From Aedes albopictus (Eukaryota > Arthropoda > Insecta > Diptera > Culicidae), in assembly GCF_035046485.1 (NCBI RefSeq), contig NC_085136.1, positions 328,626,227 through 328,690,226 on the forward strand: a DNA stretch of 64,000 bases, given 5' to 3'. Under the pieces are notes generated by a model, which did no database searches, was not told the DNA's origin, and saw only the letters and a program-made list of their open reading frames with translations. Shown one piece after another: positions 22,366 through 33,874 of this stretch. A program made the position numbers and the translations under genes. Numbering within the stretch: position 1 is the first letter of the stretch; each line of letters opens with the position of its first letter.

Positions 22366-22462
22366 TATTCCGGTGAGACTCGATCTCGCGACTCCCAATT
22401 CGCTAGGCGGGCGCTTCTATTCCTTCAAGCTACGGAGTCACTCGACTATCTCCGTCGCCAGC
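22366..22462 (-). repeat. Possible tRNA-derived SINE head
   Basis: On the minus strand this block reads CTCCGTAGCTTGAAGG, then CGCCCGCCTAGCGAATTGGG and GAGATCGAGTCTC. These resemble a degenerate A-box and B-box of a pol III promoter about 45 bp apart. There is no A-rich tail or clear duplication, so it could equally be a decayed tRNA-like sequence. Confidence 0.3.
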
Positions 22463-22639
22463 AGGCCTAGAACTGAACTCGATTCCACAGTCGCACATGG
22501 TTATCTTCTTTTCACAATCCAAACCTTATTCGGATAGGATTAGATGAACATCTAACACAAACACTGTTGTGCACATGTGTGTCAAAGCGCGAGAGGATTT
22601 TTTTTTATTATCAAGAGGGGCACCGTCTCTCCCAATCAC

Positions 22640-22705
22640 TTATTGGTATGACAATTAGTGTGCAATCACAATCACTTATTGGTATGACGACTAGTGTTCG
22701 ACACA
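22640..22705 (+). repeat. Short tandem duplication
   Basis: CAATCACTTATTGGTATGAC occurs twice in direct orientation at about 22634 and 22668, each followed by an AnTAGTGT sequence. It lies just before a GAATTC-type tract. Confidence 0.6.
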
Positions 22706-22724
22706 TCATTAAGATTGTGTCCTC

Positions 22725-23393
22725 CCAAGACAAATCCTCCCAGGAAAACTTTTTGCAATGCTTCCAAAGACTTCTCCAAGGATTTCCAGGAAGCTCTCGC
22801 AATTTTTTTTAGAGGTTCTTTGAAGAAATCAGTCGGGAATTCTTCCAGGGTTCCTCTAGAAAATCTTCAGACTTCTTTGAATAATTTATCCGGGTAGTTT
22901 CAGAAAGACTTCAAACAATTCTTCTAAGAATTTCTCCAAGTATTATTAAATTCCAGAAGTAAGCACTCCAAAAATTCAAAATCTTTTAAAATGGAAATGT
23001 TCAAAAATATACTGCAAGATTTCTTTGTCAAGAGACTCCAGCCGTATTCCTCTTGAAACTGTTTCAAAAACTCCTTTATGAATAACTCCAAGAATGGCAA
23101 TAAGGATACTAAAGTAATTTATCCTAGGATTCCTCCAGGAATTGCACCAATAGCTGCTTTTTATGCTTTCTCCAAGTGTTTCTTCAAGAGTTCTTCCATG
23201 GATTGATCTAAGAATTTCCCCGGGGGATCTTCTAGAAGTTTCTTCGAAAATTCCAGAAACAACTACATAAATACGTCCACGGATTTACCATGAAAACACT
23301 CCACTAATTCTTGTAAAGGGTACCTTCAAGGATTCCTTCAAAAATCCCTACATGAGTACTTCCGAAGATTCCTCCACGAGTTCACCTAAAAAC
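22725..23393 (+). repeat. GAATTC-type degenerate repeat tract, plus orientation
   Basis: Reiterated CTCCAAG, TTCCTCCAGGAATT and GAAATTC words, heavily diverged and without fixed period. It was the target of a SINE insertion at 23406. Confidence 0.65.
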
Positions 23394-23405
23394 ACTTTAG
23401 GAAAT

Positions 23406-23587
23406 GTGGAGCGGACCTGGTGTGATGGTCAGCAGAACACTTGACTATCACGCCGAGGACCTGGGATCGAATCCCACTCCCGACAAACTCACAAAATGTG
23501 AGTTCTTCCTTCGGAAGGGAAGTAAAGTGTGGGTCCCGAGATGAACTAGCCTATGGCTAAAATTCTCGTTAATACAGAAAAAAAAAA
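23406..23587 (+). mobile_element. Feilai-like tRNA-derived SINE
   Basis: Begins TGGAGCGGACCTGGTGTGAT and carries an A-box-like TGGTGTGATGG and a B-box GGGATCGAATCCC at 23463-23475, the split pol III promoter of a tRNA. It ends in an A-run. A 12-bp target-site duplication, ACTTTAGGAAAT, lies immediately before (23394-23405) and after (23588-23599). This delimits the insertion exactly and shows LINE-mediated retrotransposition. The sequence resembles the Feilai family of Aedes. A second copy is inverted at 48781-48952. Confidence 0.88.
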
Positions 23588-23599
23588 ACTTTAGGAAAT

Positions 23600-24240
23600 C
23601 TAACAAAGAATTTCTTTAGTAACTTCAGTATCTTCCAACAGGAATTTGCGGAGAAATCCTTGGAAGAGTTCAAAGAATTAAACAAATCCTAGAGATGTCC
23701 TTGGAAGAATTTTTAGAAGGAACCCTCGTAAAAATTCCCGAAAAAAAATCTTTGAAAGAATGCTCGAACGTGTAAAAATAGCTTAGGTTAAGATACACAG
23801 AAATAAAAACTAAATAAAAAAACTTTGAAAGAATTTCTGAGGAAATCTTTGGAAGAATTTTTGAAGCATTTTTCGCCAAAAATCCTAAATCTGTCTTCTA
23901 AAAGTTGCCCACACGAATTTGTAAAAGAATTTCAGAGAAAATCCTAGAATGAAATTGTTGAGAAATCTTTTGAAGAATTCCTGTAGAGATCAGTGGAAGA
24001 ATTACTGGAAGTAAGAAACATTATTTAAGGAATTCCTTTTTTGGAGTATGCCTTGGAAAAGTATTTGTAGAATTTTTTGGAATATTTTATCAGAAATTTG
24101 TAAAATAGTTTTCAAAGAATACCTTGGAAAATAACCCGATTAATCAGGGGAGAAATTTCTGGAGGAATCGCTTTATTAATTTGGATGAATTCTTGGGTGA
24201 ATTACAAGGGATTCGCGGAGTAGGCGTTGCCGCGAACGGA
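23600..24240 (-). repeat. GAATTC-type degenerate repeat tract, minus orientation
   Basis: Plus-strand words GAAGAATTTTTGGAAGAA, GGAATTCCTG and AAATCCT in irregular succession. A small unrelated block, 23770-23822, ends AAATAAAAACTAAATAAAAA. Minus-strand frames here are artefacts. Confidence 0.6.
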
Positions 24241-25185
24241 TGTCCCAAAGGTTTATAATATGCTAGTAGACTTCAGATTGGTTCAGCAACCACGGATAAA
24301 TATGTAACGTTACTCAGTATAGCAGATATGGCTGTTGTTACGAGTGTAGACCTGCAGTCCTGAACTCCAAGGTAGTTAAGCTGACCTGGAATATCCCTGC
24401 AGTGTTTTTAACGGACATTGTAGATTTCAAAAGCTTCGCGGATCCCAGCAGATTATGCAATACTATTATTTATGACGAAAGCACATAAAGTTATTCTTGT
24501 AGATTTGAAGGACTTTATTATAGAACAGTTTGAACGACCCTGAATGTCCCAAACGTTTATAATAATCTAGTAGACTTCAGATCGCTGTAATAACTTCGGT
24601 TGATTATGCAGCGTTACTCAGTATAACAGATATGAATACTGTTACGAGTGTAGACCTGCAGTCCTGAACTCCAAGGTAGTTTGGGAGACCTGGAATATCC
24701 CTGTAGTGTATCTAAATGACATTTGGGACTTCAAGAGCTTTGCGGAGCCCAGTAGATTATGCAATACTATTATTTATGGCGAAAACACATAAAGCTATTA
24801 TTTTAGATTTAAAGGACTTTATTTTAGAACAGTTTGGACGACCCTGAATGTCCCAAAGTTTATAATAAGCTATTAGACTTTAGATTGCTCCAGTAACTGC
24901 GATTGATAAGGCAACGTTACTCAGTTTAACAGATTTGTCTACTGTTACGAGTGTAGACTTGAAGTTCTGAACTCCAAGGTAGTTTGGCTGACCTAGAATA
25001 TCTCCATAGTATCTGAAAATGACATTATAGATTTCAAGAGCTTCACAGATCCCAGTAGGCTATGTAATGCTATTATTTGTGGCAAAAATACATAAAATTA
25101 TTCTTGTAGATTTGAAAGACTTCACTATAGGACAGTTTGGAACACCTAGAACATCCCACAATTTAAAACACCTTTTGATATTTTG
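24241..25185 (+). repeat. 304-bp tandem repeat, about 3.1 copies
   Basis: Unit starts are marked by TGTCCCAAA at 24241, 24545 and 24849, a constant spacing of 304 bp; a fourth, diverged start (CATCCCACAAT) is at about 25152. Conserved words within each unit are CGTTACTCAGT, GTTACGAGTGTAGAC, TGAACTCCAAGGTAGTT and GCAATACTATTATTTATG or near variants. Adjacent units look 80-85% identical. There is no open frame through the unit. It is a short satellite-like array. Confidence 0.85.
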
Positions 25186-25760
25186 GTATGATAACTGGTA
25201 TATCAAATATTTCATTTTTCCAAATTTCATGGTGTTCAGGATGTTCTAGATTATCAATGAAATCCCAATTACAAATATTCCCGATTTTCCCTAATAGAGG
25301 ACCCAATTTTCAACAATTTTGCCGAAGACAGTATTCTGTTTTATCGAATGGGCAAATTTATACAGCCTATGTTGGGGTCATACATGCCTATGTTGGGGTC
25401 ATACATGACCCCTCCGGCTCCAAAGGGTTAAGCGCTTGTCATATTTTGCCCGTTCTCAAAACGAATTTTCCTCAACGATTTCGCTGGTAGTTTGGCCGAG
25501 ACTACAAGGCGAGCCAAACGATTTCCTGGAAGCATAGTCAGGAATATACTGGAAAAAAATTGAAATACTGGAAATATACTGGTAATTAGAAGGCATGAAG
25601 TGTTGCTAATTAATCAAACTGACTCCGAAGCCACAGCGTGAACAGCTTTCAGCTTAGATGCCATTCCACACACAACACACTCGCGTTTGTGCCCAGCAAA
25701 TCTGGTAAACTGCCAGTAAAGGGCAATATGTACCATTGTACTCTTGTCTGGAATGTCAAG
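25186..25760. other. Spacer with short tandem duplication
   Basis: No gene. CCTATGTTGGGGTCATACATG occurs twice in tandem, partly overlapping the palindrome GGGGTCATACATGACCCC, at about 25366-25412, followed by GGGTTAA. This resembles a decayed end of a TTAA-type MITE. Confidence 0.4.
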
Positions 25761-27930
25761 AGAAATTCTTTGAAGTTCTTTGTAAAATCCGAGGGTGAAA
25801 GCTTAAAAGGACCCTTGAAGAAATTATTGGAAGAATTTACGGATTAATCTTTGAATGCAATTGATCGACAAAATTTCTTGAAAAACTCGTCGAAGAATTT
25901 CTGTAGAAATTCTTAGAAGAGTTCTTGAAATAATTGCAAGAAATTCTTGAAAAAAATAACCCTGACAATTTTCGGACGAGCGGAAGTATTTTTGGACAAA
26001 GTCTACAAAGAATTATCAAACATTCGATTGAGAGAATTGCTGAGAAAAACCTCACGAGAATTACTCGCGAGAATTCCTTGACAAGTCCTTAGAAACATTC
26101 CTAGAGAAATCCATGGAAGAAGTCTTGATAAAAACAGCGGATATTTTTCTTGAGGATCGCTGGAAAGAATACAAAATGTGCCTATTAAAATGGGTCAAAG
26201 GAAGCATATGGAACCGGCGATGGAACCGAGTATAACAAACGTGTTCGCGGCAGCATCGGTAAAATAATTCGGATCCAGAATGTTAAAGAATTACAAAAGA
26301 AATCATTGGACAAGTTTTTGGCGAAATTCTTGAAAGAATTCATGAAGGAGTTCTTTGAAGAATTCCTCTTAGAGAATCATAGTAGATTGTATGGAGCAAT
26401 TCTTAGAAGAATTACTGTAGATGGATTGGAGAGGATTTCTCGAAAAATCGTGGAATGAAAATTACGGGCTTAATAGAATTACCGAAGGAATCCATAATAT
26501 TTTTTCAGGATTTCTTGGAAATGTTTGTGAAGCAATTCTCAAAAAGTTATTTAAAAAAAATCTAGACAAATTCTCGGAAGAATTCTTGAAAGATGCTCTA
26601 AGGAATTCTCGATATTTTTTCAAAAGAATGCTTTAAAAACCGTGGTGGTGACCACCGTCAGTGCTATGCTGATGCTGTGAGCAGCGAGCAATTAATGTCT
26701 GAAAGAATACTTCGAATTATGCCGGAGGAATCTTAACATGAGTTCTTCAAAGAGCATTTGGAAGAATTCCTGGGGGAATCCATAGAATTATTCCTGGAGA
26801 AATCAGTGGAAGCATTTCCGAATTCTAAAGAATCTGTGGATAATTCCTGGAACAACCATTGAAAAAATACTCGAAGGGAATTCACGGGAATTCGTGGAAT
26901 AATTCTTAACCCTCTAATACCCAACCCCGCCTTTAGACGGGGTATAGTTTGAGCATTTTTGTAATTTTTGTTTCGTGAAAAATCCAAATTTTTATATTTT
27001 TGGCTGATATTTAGGACTGTTTTGTATATCTCAAAATGGTTTTTGATGTATTTTAAAGCGTTTTTACATTTTTTAAAAATCATTGAAAAAATGATGTTTT
27101 AGTCACCTTTTAGAAGGCGTTGTTTATTTTGTATTAAATCGCTACAATTAACATATTTAAAAATTTTCCCAAATCATTCTATCCTAGTTTTATGGTTTAA
27201 GGGAATCGAATGCACTCTAAAATTATTTTCCTTAAAATTACAATGAAAATAACATTTTCATTGAAAAAAATTTAAAATAAAAATATTTCAGCAATAATCA
27301 TAAAATCTCAAAATGTTTTCATCTCAAAAAATCCGTACCCCAAATAGGTTTCCAGGAAAAATATAAAAGTGTGGGGATGTTCAAAAATAAAAATTAGAAA
27401 AATCAAAAACTTAAATTCATGAAATCGAGAATTAAAAAGAATCATCTTCCAAAACATGCTTAAATCGATTTTAGATGACGAAAAATGATATTTAGATCAA
27501 AATCAAAAATTTGGGTATTAGAGGGTTAAATGAATTTCTGAAGGTGTTTATGAAAGCTTTCCAGCATATATTAGTTCAGAAGCTCCTGGAATAATTGTTT
27601 GAAGAATTCTTGGAAGAACTATTACAACAATCTCTAGAAGGAATTTTTAGAATTATGCCTAGAGGAATCATAAAACGAATGCTTGAATAAGTACTTGGAA
27701 GAATTAAAGGAGGAGTCCTAAGAAAAAAATATGGAAGATGTTCGAAAAAATAATCTGGAAAATTCTTGAAAGAAGTTATGAGGGTTCCTTAGAAAAGGCA
27801 TTCTCAGCAAAAATTCTGAAAGAAATTCATTGTAAAAGTTTCTGGAGCTATTTTTTGAGATATTCTAGAAGATACCTGGATGAATCTTAAGAAGAAACCC
27901 TTAAAAACTTCTTGGAAGAATTTCTGTGCG
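25761..27930 (-). repeat. GAATTC-type degenerate repeat tract, minus orientation
   Basis: Plus-strand words GAAGAATTTC, GGAAGAATTC and CTTGAAAGAA recur from 25761 to 26905 and from 27530 to 27930. A TTAA element (26910-27525) splits it. Lysine/glutamate/phenylalanine-rich frames such as 26421-26636 are low-complexity artefacts. Confidence 0.65.
26910..27525. mobile_element. TTAA-flanked piggyBac-type MITE
   Basis: Termini are CCCTCTAATACCCAA at the left and the inverted TTGGGTATTAGAGGG at the right, flanked by TTAA at 26906-26909 and 27526-27529. TTAA duplication with CCC-starting ends is the piggyBac signature. The 616-bp interior is AT-rich, with no transposase frame. It landed in GAATTC-type repeat, which continues on both sides. 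Confidence 0.85.
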
Positions 27931-27943
27931 CGTTATACAGTCG

Positions 27944-28140
27944 ACTCTCCATGCCTCGATGTTCTACATCTCGATATCTTTCCCTATCTCGATGGTTTCA
28001 CCGGTCTCTTCAGTCTGCATACATTAAATGTTTTCCTCTGTACATGTCGATATCTCCTTATCTCGATATCTCCCAATCTCGATGCGATCTCGTTCGTAAT
28101 TGTTTTAGATTTTCTCTCTATGGTCCATTACACGATTTTA
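27944..28140. repeat. Possible pogo/Tigger-like element end
   Basis: Begins after TA with CAGTCGACTCTCCATGCCTC and contains repeated ATCTCGATATC words (27968, 28050 and 28063). Such CAG-starting ends with CTCGATATC reiterations resemble pogo/Tigger-type DNA elements. The opposite end is not clear. Confidence 0.35.
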
Positions 28141-29779
28141 TGCAGGCCGGCTTACTCTCACAGAAATTTGACGTTTGAGCGGTGCCAACACCTCTCAAAC
28201 GTCGAATGATTGAAAAGAACCTGAAAAGAATCTTGTGAGAGATTCTTCAATTTATTCAATGGTGAGCTCGTTTCATATTATTCCAAATATCTATAAGCAT
28301 TAAAGATTGCTATATTCATTATTGGACACTATGTTAAGACGCAGAATCAGTCACAATAGAGTTGTCCATATCCACTACCAAGTGGATATCTCCGATATTA
28401 CCATTGTAATGTCACCCCGTTTACCGGTACCTGTACGCTGTACCATCCCCCACCAATCCTAGAAATAGTGTCCGCCCGATCCGATAGGGAAGGTATGCGA
28501 GCTGCGCCTTCGGTGGGGGATCCCCCCCCCCCCCGTTTTCGGAAAAGGTTTTTCCTGCTAATTGCTTTTCTTAACGATGTGACTTTGAACCTTTTGCACA
28601 TTCGCCGCAGGCAGGGCTCGGTTCGGTTCCTTCTGTTTCATCATCAGATGCCGGGAGACCAAGTTTCCACTTGGTCTTTGGTCTAGCTAGGCGCATACGT
28701 TGTTGTCGGTCGGCCGGTATGGACGGACATTCGCATCGGAACGTGGGTGTCGGAAGCTTTTTGCGCTCTAGAACCGAAAATGTGAGAAATGGGTTCGGGA
28801 TTTTCACGGAGCAGAGTGTGCTCTTTTTACGTGATGGTGCTGCCGTCTTTATCTGCCATCCAAAAGGTCCACAGGCCCCGGCATTTCCGAAAGCAAACGA
28901 CTCTTCGGTATGTTGGCTGCTATAGCTCCGTCCGAGAAAGGGCCCGTCCGTCCGTTTTCATGTAATTAAAAACATCATCAAATTATTTTTGCCACTCAAC
29001 ATTTGCTGATGGAGTGGAAATAAACCTTCGTTCTCTCGGGTGGGAGGTTTGGATGCCGATGTTTTGTAGCGTTCTGTTTGGTAGGATATTGCCTTCTGGA
29101 GGCGGATGCCTTGGATTCGAAATGCTTCCAACAAGGACAGTTTGGTACCTACCTATTTTGGTTGACTCGGTTGTACCTTTGAGAAGGTGTGTCCGATACG
29201 AGCTATTCTCCAACTGGAGGCACTAGATGCAACTAACAGCTGCAGTCTTGTGCAAATGTTTTGAGAAATATCATTGTATATGTTTTTTTGTGCTTTGTAT
29301 ACTATTTTAACTCTCTGAAAAAAATATCAGATTTTACTTTTCAGTCTTCTTCAAAGATGCGTTGAAGATCTGGTCCATCGTTTTCCGGTCGGGGTTATGG
29401 ATATAGATGACGTAAGATGATCTGCACTTAATAGGCGGCATTATCACTCTAAGTTCGCTCGAAATTTCACAAACTTTTCTTGTTGCCTTATTAGGTATAG
29501 ATGGGGCAAACTGCTAGTTCCTTCTATCTCTATTAGAAACAGTAAATACAGGCAGATAAGCAACATTTTTCGGCACATGTTGATGAGTCTTGTTGGTTGG
29601 TTCCCATCATCTGGACGTACATACGTAGTTATTTTATTCTACTTCTTCTAGTCGGCGATTTTTCTCAAATACAGTTCTGCCGGGTCCCATGGTGCAGCAT
29701 TACCGGTCGCTATGTGTTCTTTTTTTTAAACAACTCTGCACTCCTTACCAAAGCAAATATTCCGATGACTATGTTCCAT
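28141..29779. other. Unique region, no supported gene
   Basis: Mostly unique sequence with GC-richer parts at 28400-28950. It includes an inverted pair (TTTGACGTTTGAG and CTCAAACGTCGAA at 28168-28205), a 14-C run at 28507-28520, and a homeodomain-like ATGTAATTAAAA at 28960. Open frames on both strands overlap and lack motifs. Confidence 0.35.
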
Positions 29780-32025
29780 CCCAAGTAACACAACATGTCT
29801 TATAGGAATTAATATGACTCCAATATGACCAGTAACAATGTTTTGGTTCGAAGCAACAAAACCGTTTTCCAGACTGATATACGACCGAAAAAGCGCAGAA
29901 GGTGGAGCCTATGCAACATCTTTGAAATGTTATAATTATGTTCTATATGGATCATGCTATACTTAATTATGTTTCTCAGTATGTGTTACGAAACATAATA
30001 TCAACGAATCTCAGTTAGCAGAGCCCTGCGACTGTATCATGAAATATTTGTTGTATATCCGTAATTAATCATGTATATTTGATTAAGTCTCAAAATGTCA
30101 ATAATGAAAATATACAAGCATGAAAAACGCCATGTAATAAATATTCTTCAACACTATTTCAATTCAAAATTGTCATTCTGTGACCGCAAATTGTAATGCA
30201 AATCATTATTTGTGGTGAAATAGGCAGTTGTACCTCGATATGTTCAATGCGCCTTAGAAATTCGTATTTTTTCAAGGGTATTGCTATAAACAATCTAATA
30301 ATTTTCGTATTATTTTCAAATTTGAAATTAAAAGTCGTTGTCTTTATCAAGAGTGAGCTAAACTCGTACAAAAAATCACAAATCATAGATCAAAAATATA
30401 ATATTTTATGAATATTTAACATTTTAGTGAAAAAAAATAATTGCTTTCCAAAACACTGCATAGTAAAAGTCTTGAGATGTACGACAAAAACTAGTTTTAT
30501 TTCTCTTGCCCTGGAAAGTCATTATTTTGGATGTTTAATAAGTTATGGTTGTGTCGGTATTGAGCAAATATAGCTATCACAATTTGAAAAATATTATATT
30601 TAATAGCGCTCTAAACTCTTAGTTAGCAATAGGATTTGCCTCACGTGGAATATATCATCACAATGTATAAGAACAAAAAAGTATAATCTATACAAATGTA
30701 CGGGACTTCACATCTGACTTTTTAAAAAGAAATCTTTTTCTTCACTTATGAACACTAAGTCCCGAATTTTATTAATCATTCATTTTTCACTTGCTACATA
30801 AGTCTTTCCTACGGCTGAAGGCCACACTTTTCTATCAGACTTCACTTAGAACTTCTAACTGCTCGCACTCAAGGTTTCCTACTAACTGACTGGCGTCGAC
30901 CACCTGGGCTGAGGGCGCACCTGCGTCCTCCGGTGGGGCTCGATGAGAATCTTGCTGGCATCAGCGAAAGGCCATCGGATGATGTTGGCCTGGATTGCGT
31001 CGATCGAAGTATTGGTGACCGTTGCCGTTCCAGGGGCATTGGCACGCGTCGCTCGGGGCTTCGATGTTGCCAACGGTCGGTCCTCATGGTGGATTGCTGA
31101 CTGCGTTGTCAGCAACTGTATGCTCGTCGTCCAAAGTTCGTTGTCGCCAAGGGTTGGTGTTCATGGCGGTTTGCCAAGTGCCTGGTCAGCATCTAGTCCA
31201 CGATGGTAGAGACCGTATATCGTGGGTAGAGCTTAGGGATGTCCATAACTCTATATCTACTTTCTTCAAACTTCAATGATAGTATTTGCTGACTTCTCGT
31301 GAAAAATAGTACATGCAGGTCATTTTCAGACAAGACTTTTGTTACTCTTTGGCGTAATGTCCCTTTTAAGGCAGCCTATTCTTAATTATCAACCAAGAGC
31401 TTTCTTCACTGATAACCGTTTTAGCGTATGTGTAGGGTACCGAGCCGCCAATCGGGGCGCAGTATTGACCGAGGTCGTGACCCACCCAGCAAATCCAGGC
31501 AATATAAGTTTCTTTAACTTTCCGTAACTCGCGCGGATGACTACCTGCGTCAGCATCACGATAATGCTGAGTACAAAAAGCGAGATTTTTTCAACGTGTT
31601 GTACAAAATACAACAGCGCGATCGCTCGAGGATTAAGGCGTATTTTTTTTTTTTTTTTCAAATGGAAAATAATATAATCATTTTTGTGATCGGTGGTGTG
31701 GCATGGACATGTCCAATAAGTTGAATTTAATGTATGTTACACATGTTTGCTGACATACTGCAGAAAACCTCATCCTAACTTAATGTGAACAAACCAAGCA
31801 TATTATGTTTATATAGAACTTAATGGAGAACAAGAGAAACTTTAAACATTACTCTTATATGACATATAAAACATAATTCAGATGACTGTCACCATCATTG
31901 TTTATGCCGGCAGTAATTCGCGTGAATGTAAACATTAGCAGTGCTGTTTTAGATATTATTGTGTAATTTATTCTTGATTTGATGATTTATACACCTTTTA
32001 TAAATAGCTCTTTCAAATATTCTAG
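29780..32025. other. AT-rich region upstream of the unrecognised exon
   Basis: Starts with CCCAAGTAACACAACATG, whose inverse GTGTTACTTGGG ends at 34075. 30830-31210 is GC-richer and has overlapping frames on both strands (minus-strand text HHEDRPLATSKPRATRANAP) that might be residue of a retroelement, but no family can be named. A TTAA MITE lies at 31514-31636. No gene is supported before 32026. Confidence 0.35.
31514..31636 (-). mobile_element. TTAA-flanked short MITE (copy 2 of 4)
   Basis: Inverted copy of the 123-bp element. TTAA lies at 31514-31517 and 31633-31636. It begins CTTTCCGTAACTCGCGCGG and ends GCGATCGCTCGAGGA. It contains the CAACGTGTTGTACAAAATAC segment shared with copies 3 and 4. 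Confidence 0.85.
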
Positions 32026-33619
32026 GTCTGGCGGGATTGTTAATACATGTTGGCAGCTGTTAATGCTGAAATATGACCTACAGGCGGATGGAACGATTAG
32101 CGAAAAAAGGTACGCATCGATAAAAACGGCAATATTTTTCCACATAACGGATTCCGGCATGTTCGTCGACTTCGAGGAATCGGCCAAGTTCGAATTGAAA
32201 TTAAGCCCTTACAATTATCTGTATCATCCATGGGCAATGCCGTATTCGAGGATCCACTATCTGCCAATGTCGTATGCTCAGTTACTTCACGGACCCAGAG
32301 CACAGCACCAGTATTCGTCCTTGTCGGATATCATCGCCAATTTTTGCGGTATGCTATATCGAGGAGACGTAGTCCCGATCCAGGACAACAGTGCTATCGT
32401 GGTCATCAAGAGACAACGGCATGTCGCGATCGTGCCTAGGGATGTAGTACCGGTAGTACCGGTACCGAAAATCCCGGTATTACCGACCATTTTTTGGTAC
32501 CGAAATACCGGTACTGACTGGGCCTTGGTACCGGTACTTTCGGTACTGGGAAATTTTTCCCTACGTGTTGAAATCCGGTCATTAGTATAGCCAATATGTA
32601 ATGGAAATAATCGAAAACATTCAAAACCAAGTACTCGACAAACAAACGTTTAATATATGAAACCTTTCTGCAAATCCAGGATATCATAGCAATGATTGGT
32701 TTATTGAACGTTGAATGTTGGAATAGTAGTTAACGCAACAAGGTGCAGAATGAAGATTTTTACAGCATGAGTCGTACATTTATCCAATGAGGCTTGCCGA
32801 GTGATAAATAATAAATGCATTTGATGAAAAAATACTCAAACAATTAGGCAAAATCGTCAAACTCATCGGATTTGTTAAGAAATTTTCTCGACTTCAAAGC
32901 TTTTAAATTTATTTCACTTCAAAATTTTTAAATTTATTGAATAATTTATTTGTGCCCCCCCTAAAAATATCGAATTTCAACCAAAATTTTTCGGAGGGGG
33001 GGTGGGTGACATAAGAGAAAATCGAAATTTGTGTCAGCCTAATTTGGTGTGAGAAAATAGGCCTTTTCCTGGCAGATTTGCGTGAGGTAAAACAGTCTAT
33101 AACGATGAAAAAGTGCAAAAATGGATTTACTATAGATTTAAATAAAACTTCTTTGATTAGGGTTTCTTTTTTTCAGTTTTTGACAGAATCAAGGACAAAA
33201 CAGTTTAATATTCTTCTGTCTTCACCTAGCAGATATCCATTTGATTTTGCTATATGTAAGGTTGTTTCTGTTTTATTTTAGACTGGCTTAGGCACTGCCT
33301 GTAAAACTTCTCAGAAGCTAAACAATATCTCTAAATCTGTTTCATACAGCTAATTTATTTCTATATTTTTTATCTATCTATATTTTTTGTTTAATTCGGA
33401 ACTTCAGGGTCTGATTTTGTGGTATCCCTGAAAACCGGAATTCACAAAAGTCTGGTAAATGGTAGATTTTATTGTACCAAATATATTACTCTTCATTTTA
33501 GTGATAATTCTCCAGTACCGGTATTTTACCGGTACTACCGGTACTGTGAGTCTCAGTACCGAAATACCGGTACTCACCAAAAGTGGTCGGTACTGCGACC
33601 CCTAATCGTGCCCAACTAG
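32026..33619 (+). CDS. Unrecognised coding exon, interrupted by hAT-like element
   Basis: An open frame runs without stop from before 32026 through 32436, preceded by a plausible splice acceptor (TTTCAAATATTCTAG at 32011-32025). The translation starts SGGIVNTCWQLLMLKYDL, has FFHITDSGMFVDFEESAKFE in the middle and ends SAIVVIKRQRHVAIVP. It has balanced amino-acid composition unlike the repeat-derived frames around it. I do not recognise the family. At 32437 a hAT-like element begins; on its far side (33605) the 8-bp duplication restores the frame, and a TAG stop follows at 33617-33619. As it stands, the frame continues into the element for 51 codons to 32590, replacing the natural last residue. 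It could be a terminal exon of a host gene, a captured gene fragment or a pseudogene. Confidence 0.5.
32437..33604. mobile_element. hAT-like element with 8-bp target duplication
   Basis: Starts TAGGGATGTAGTACCGG and ends GTACTGCGACCCCTA, giving imperfect terminal inverted repeats TAGGGnTG. The 8-bp sequence ATCGTGCC flanks it on both sides (32429-32436 and 33605-33612), as expected of hAT transposition. Subterminal regions are packed with GGTACCGGTA-type motifs on both ends (32444-32550 and 33510-33592), likely transposase-binding or low-complexity repeats. The 1168-bp interior is AT-rich without a transposase frame, so it is non-autonomous. Confidence 0.88.
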
Positions 33620-33689
33620 GATCGAGCTAGGTATTGAGGCACAGGTCGTAATTTCTGGTAGATATTTTGCAAAGCCTTTGCGTTTGTTT

Positions 33690-33874
33690 GGTTATGTTCT
33701 AATAAAGTTCACTTTGTTTCAGTCTGAAAAGTCTAATTATGTTCTATAGCTGCCTGAAGATGTTTGGTAAAACATATACCTAGAAATATTGTTTTACCAA
33801 ACATCTTCAGGCAGCTATAGAACATAATTATACTTTTCAGACTGAAACAAAATGAACTTTATTAGAACATATCC
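33690..33874. repeat. Hairpin-forming palindrome
   Basis: A left arm of about 85 bp (GGTTATGTTCTAATAAAGTT, then CACTTTGTTTCAGTCTGAAA and CTATAGCTGCCTGAAGATG) is repeated inverted with few changes. The loop is about 18 bp around 33780. It lies near the GTGTTACTTGGG terminus at 34064-34075 and is probably an internal part or a separate foldback MITE. Confidence 0.75.

Noticed and set aside
23406..23587. Functional tRNA gene
   Set aside because: The B-box is good, but there is no cloverleaf, and the sequence has a SINE body, A-tail and 12-bp target duplication.
24241..25185. CRISPR-like array
   Set aside because: The repeating unit is 304 bp and tandem, with no short repeat-spacer pattern; the context is eukaryotic.
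30869..31209. Coding region on either strand around 30.9-31.2 kb
   Set aside because: Overlapping frames on both strands, no motif that names a family; possibly old retroelement residue.
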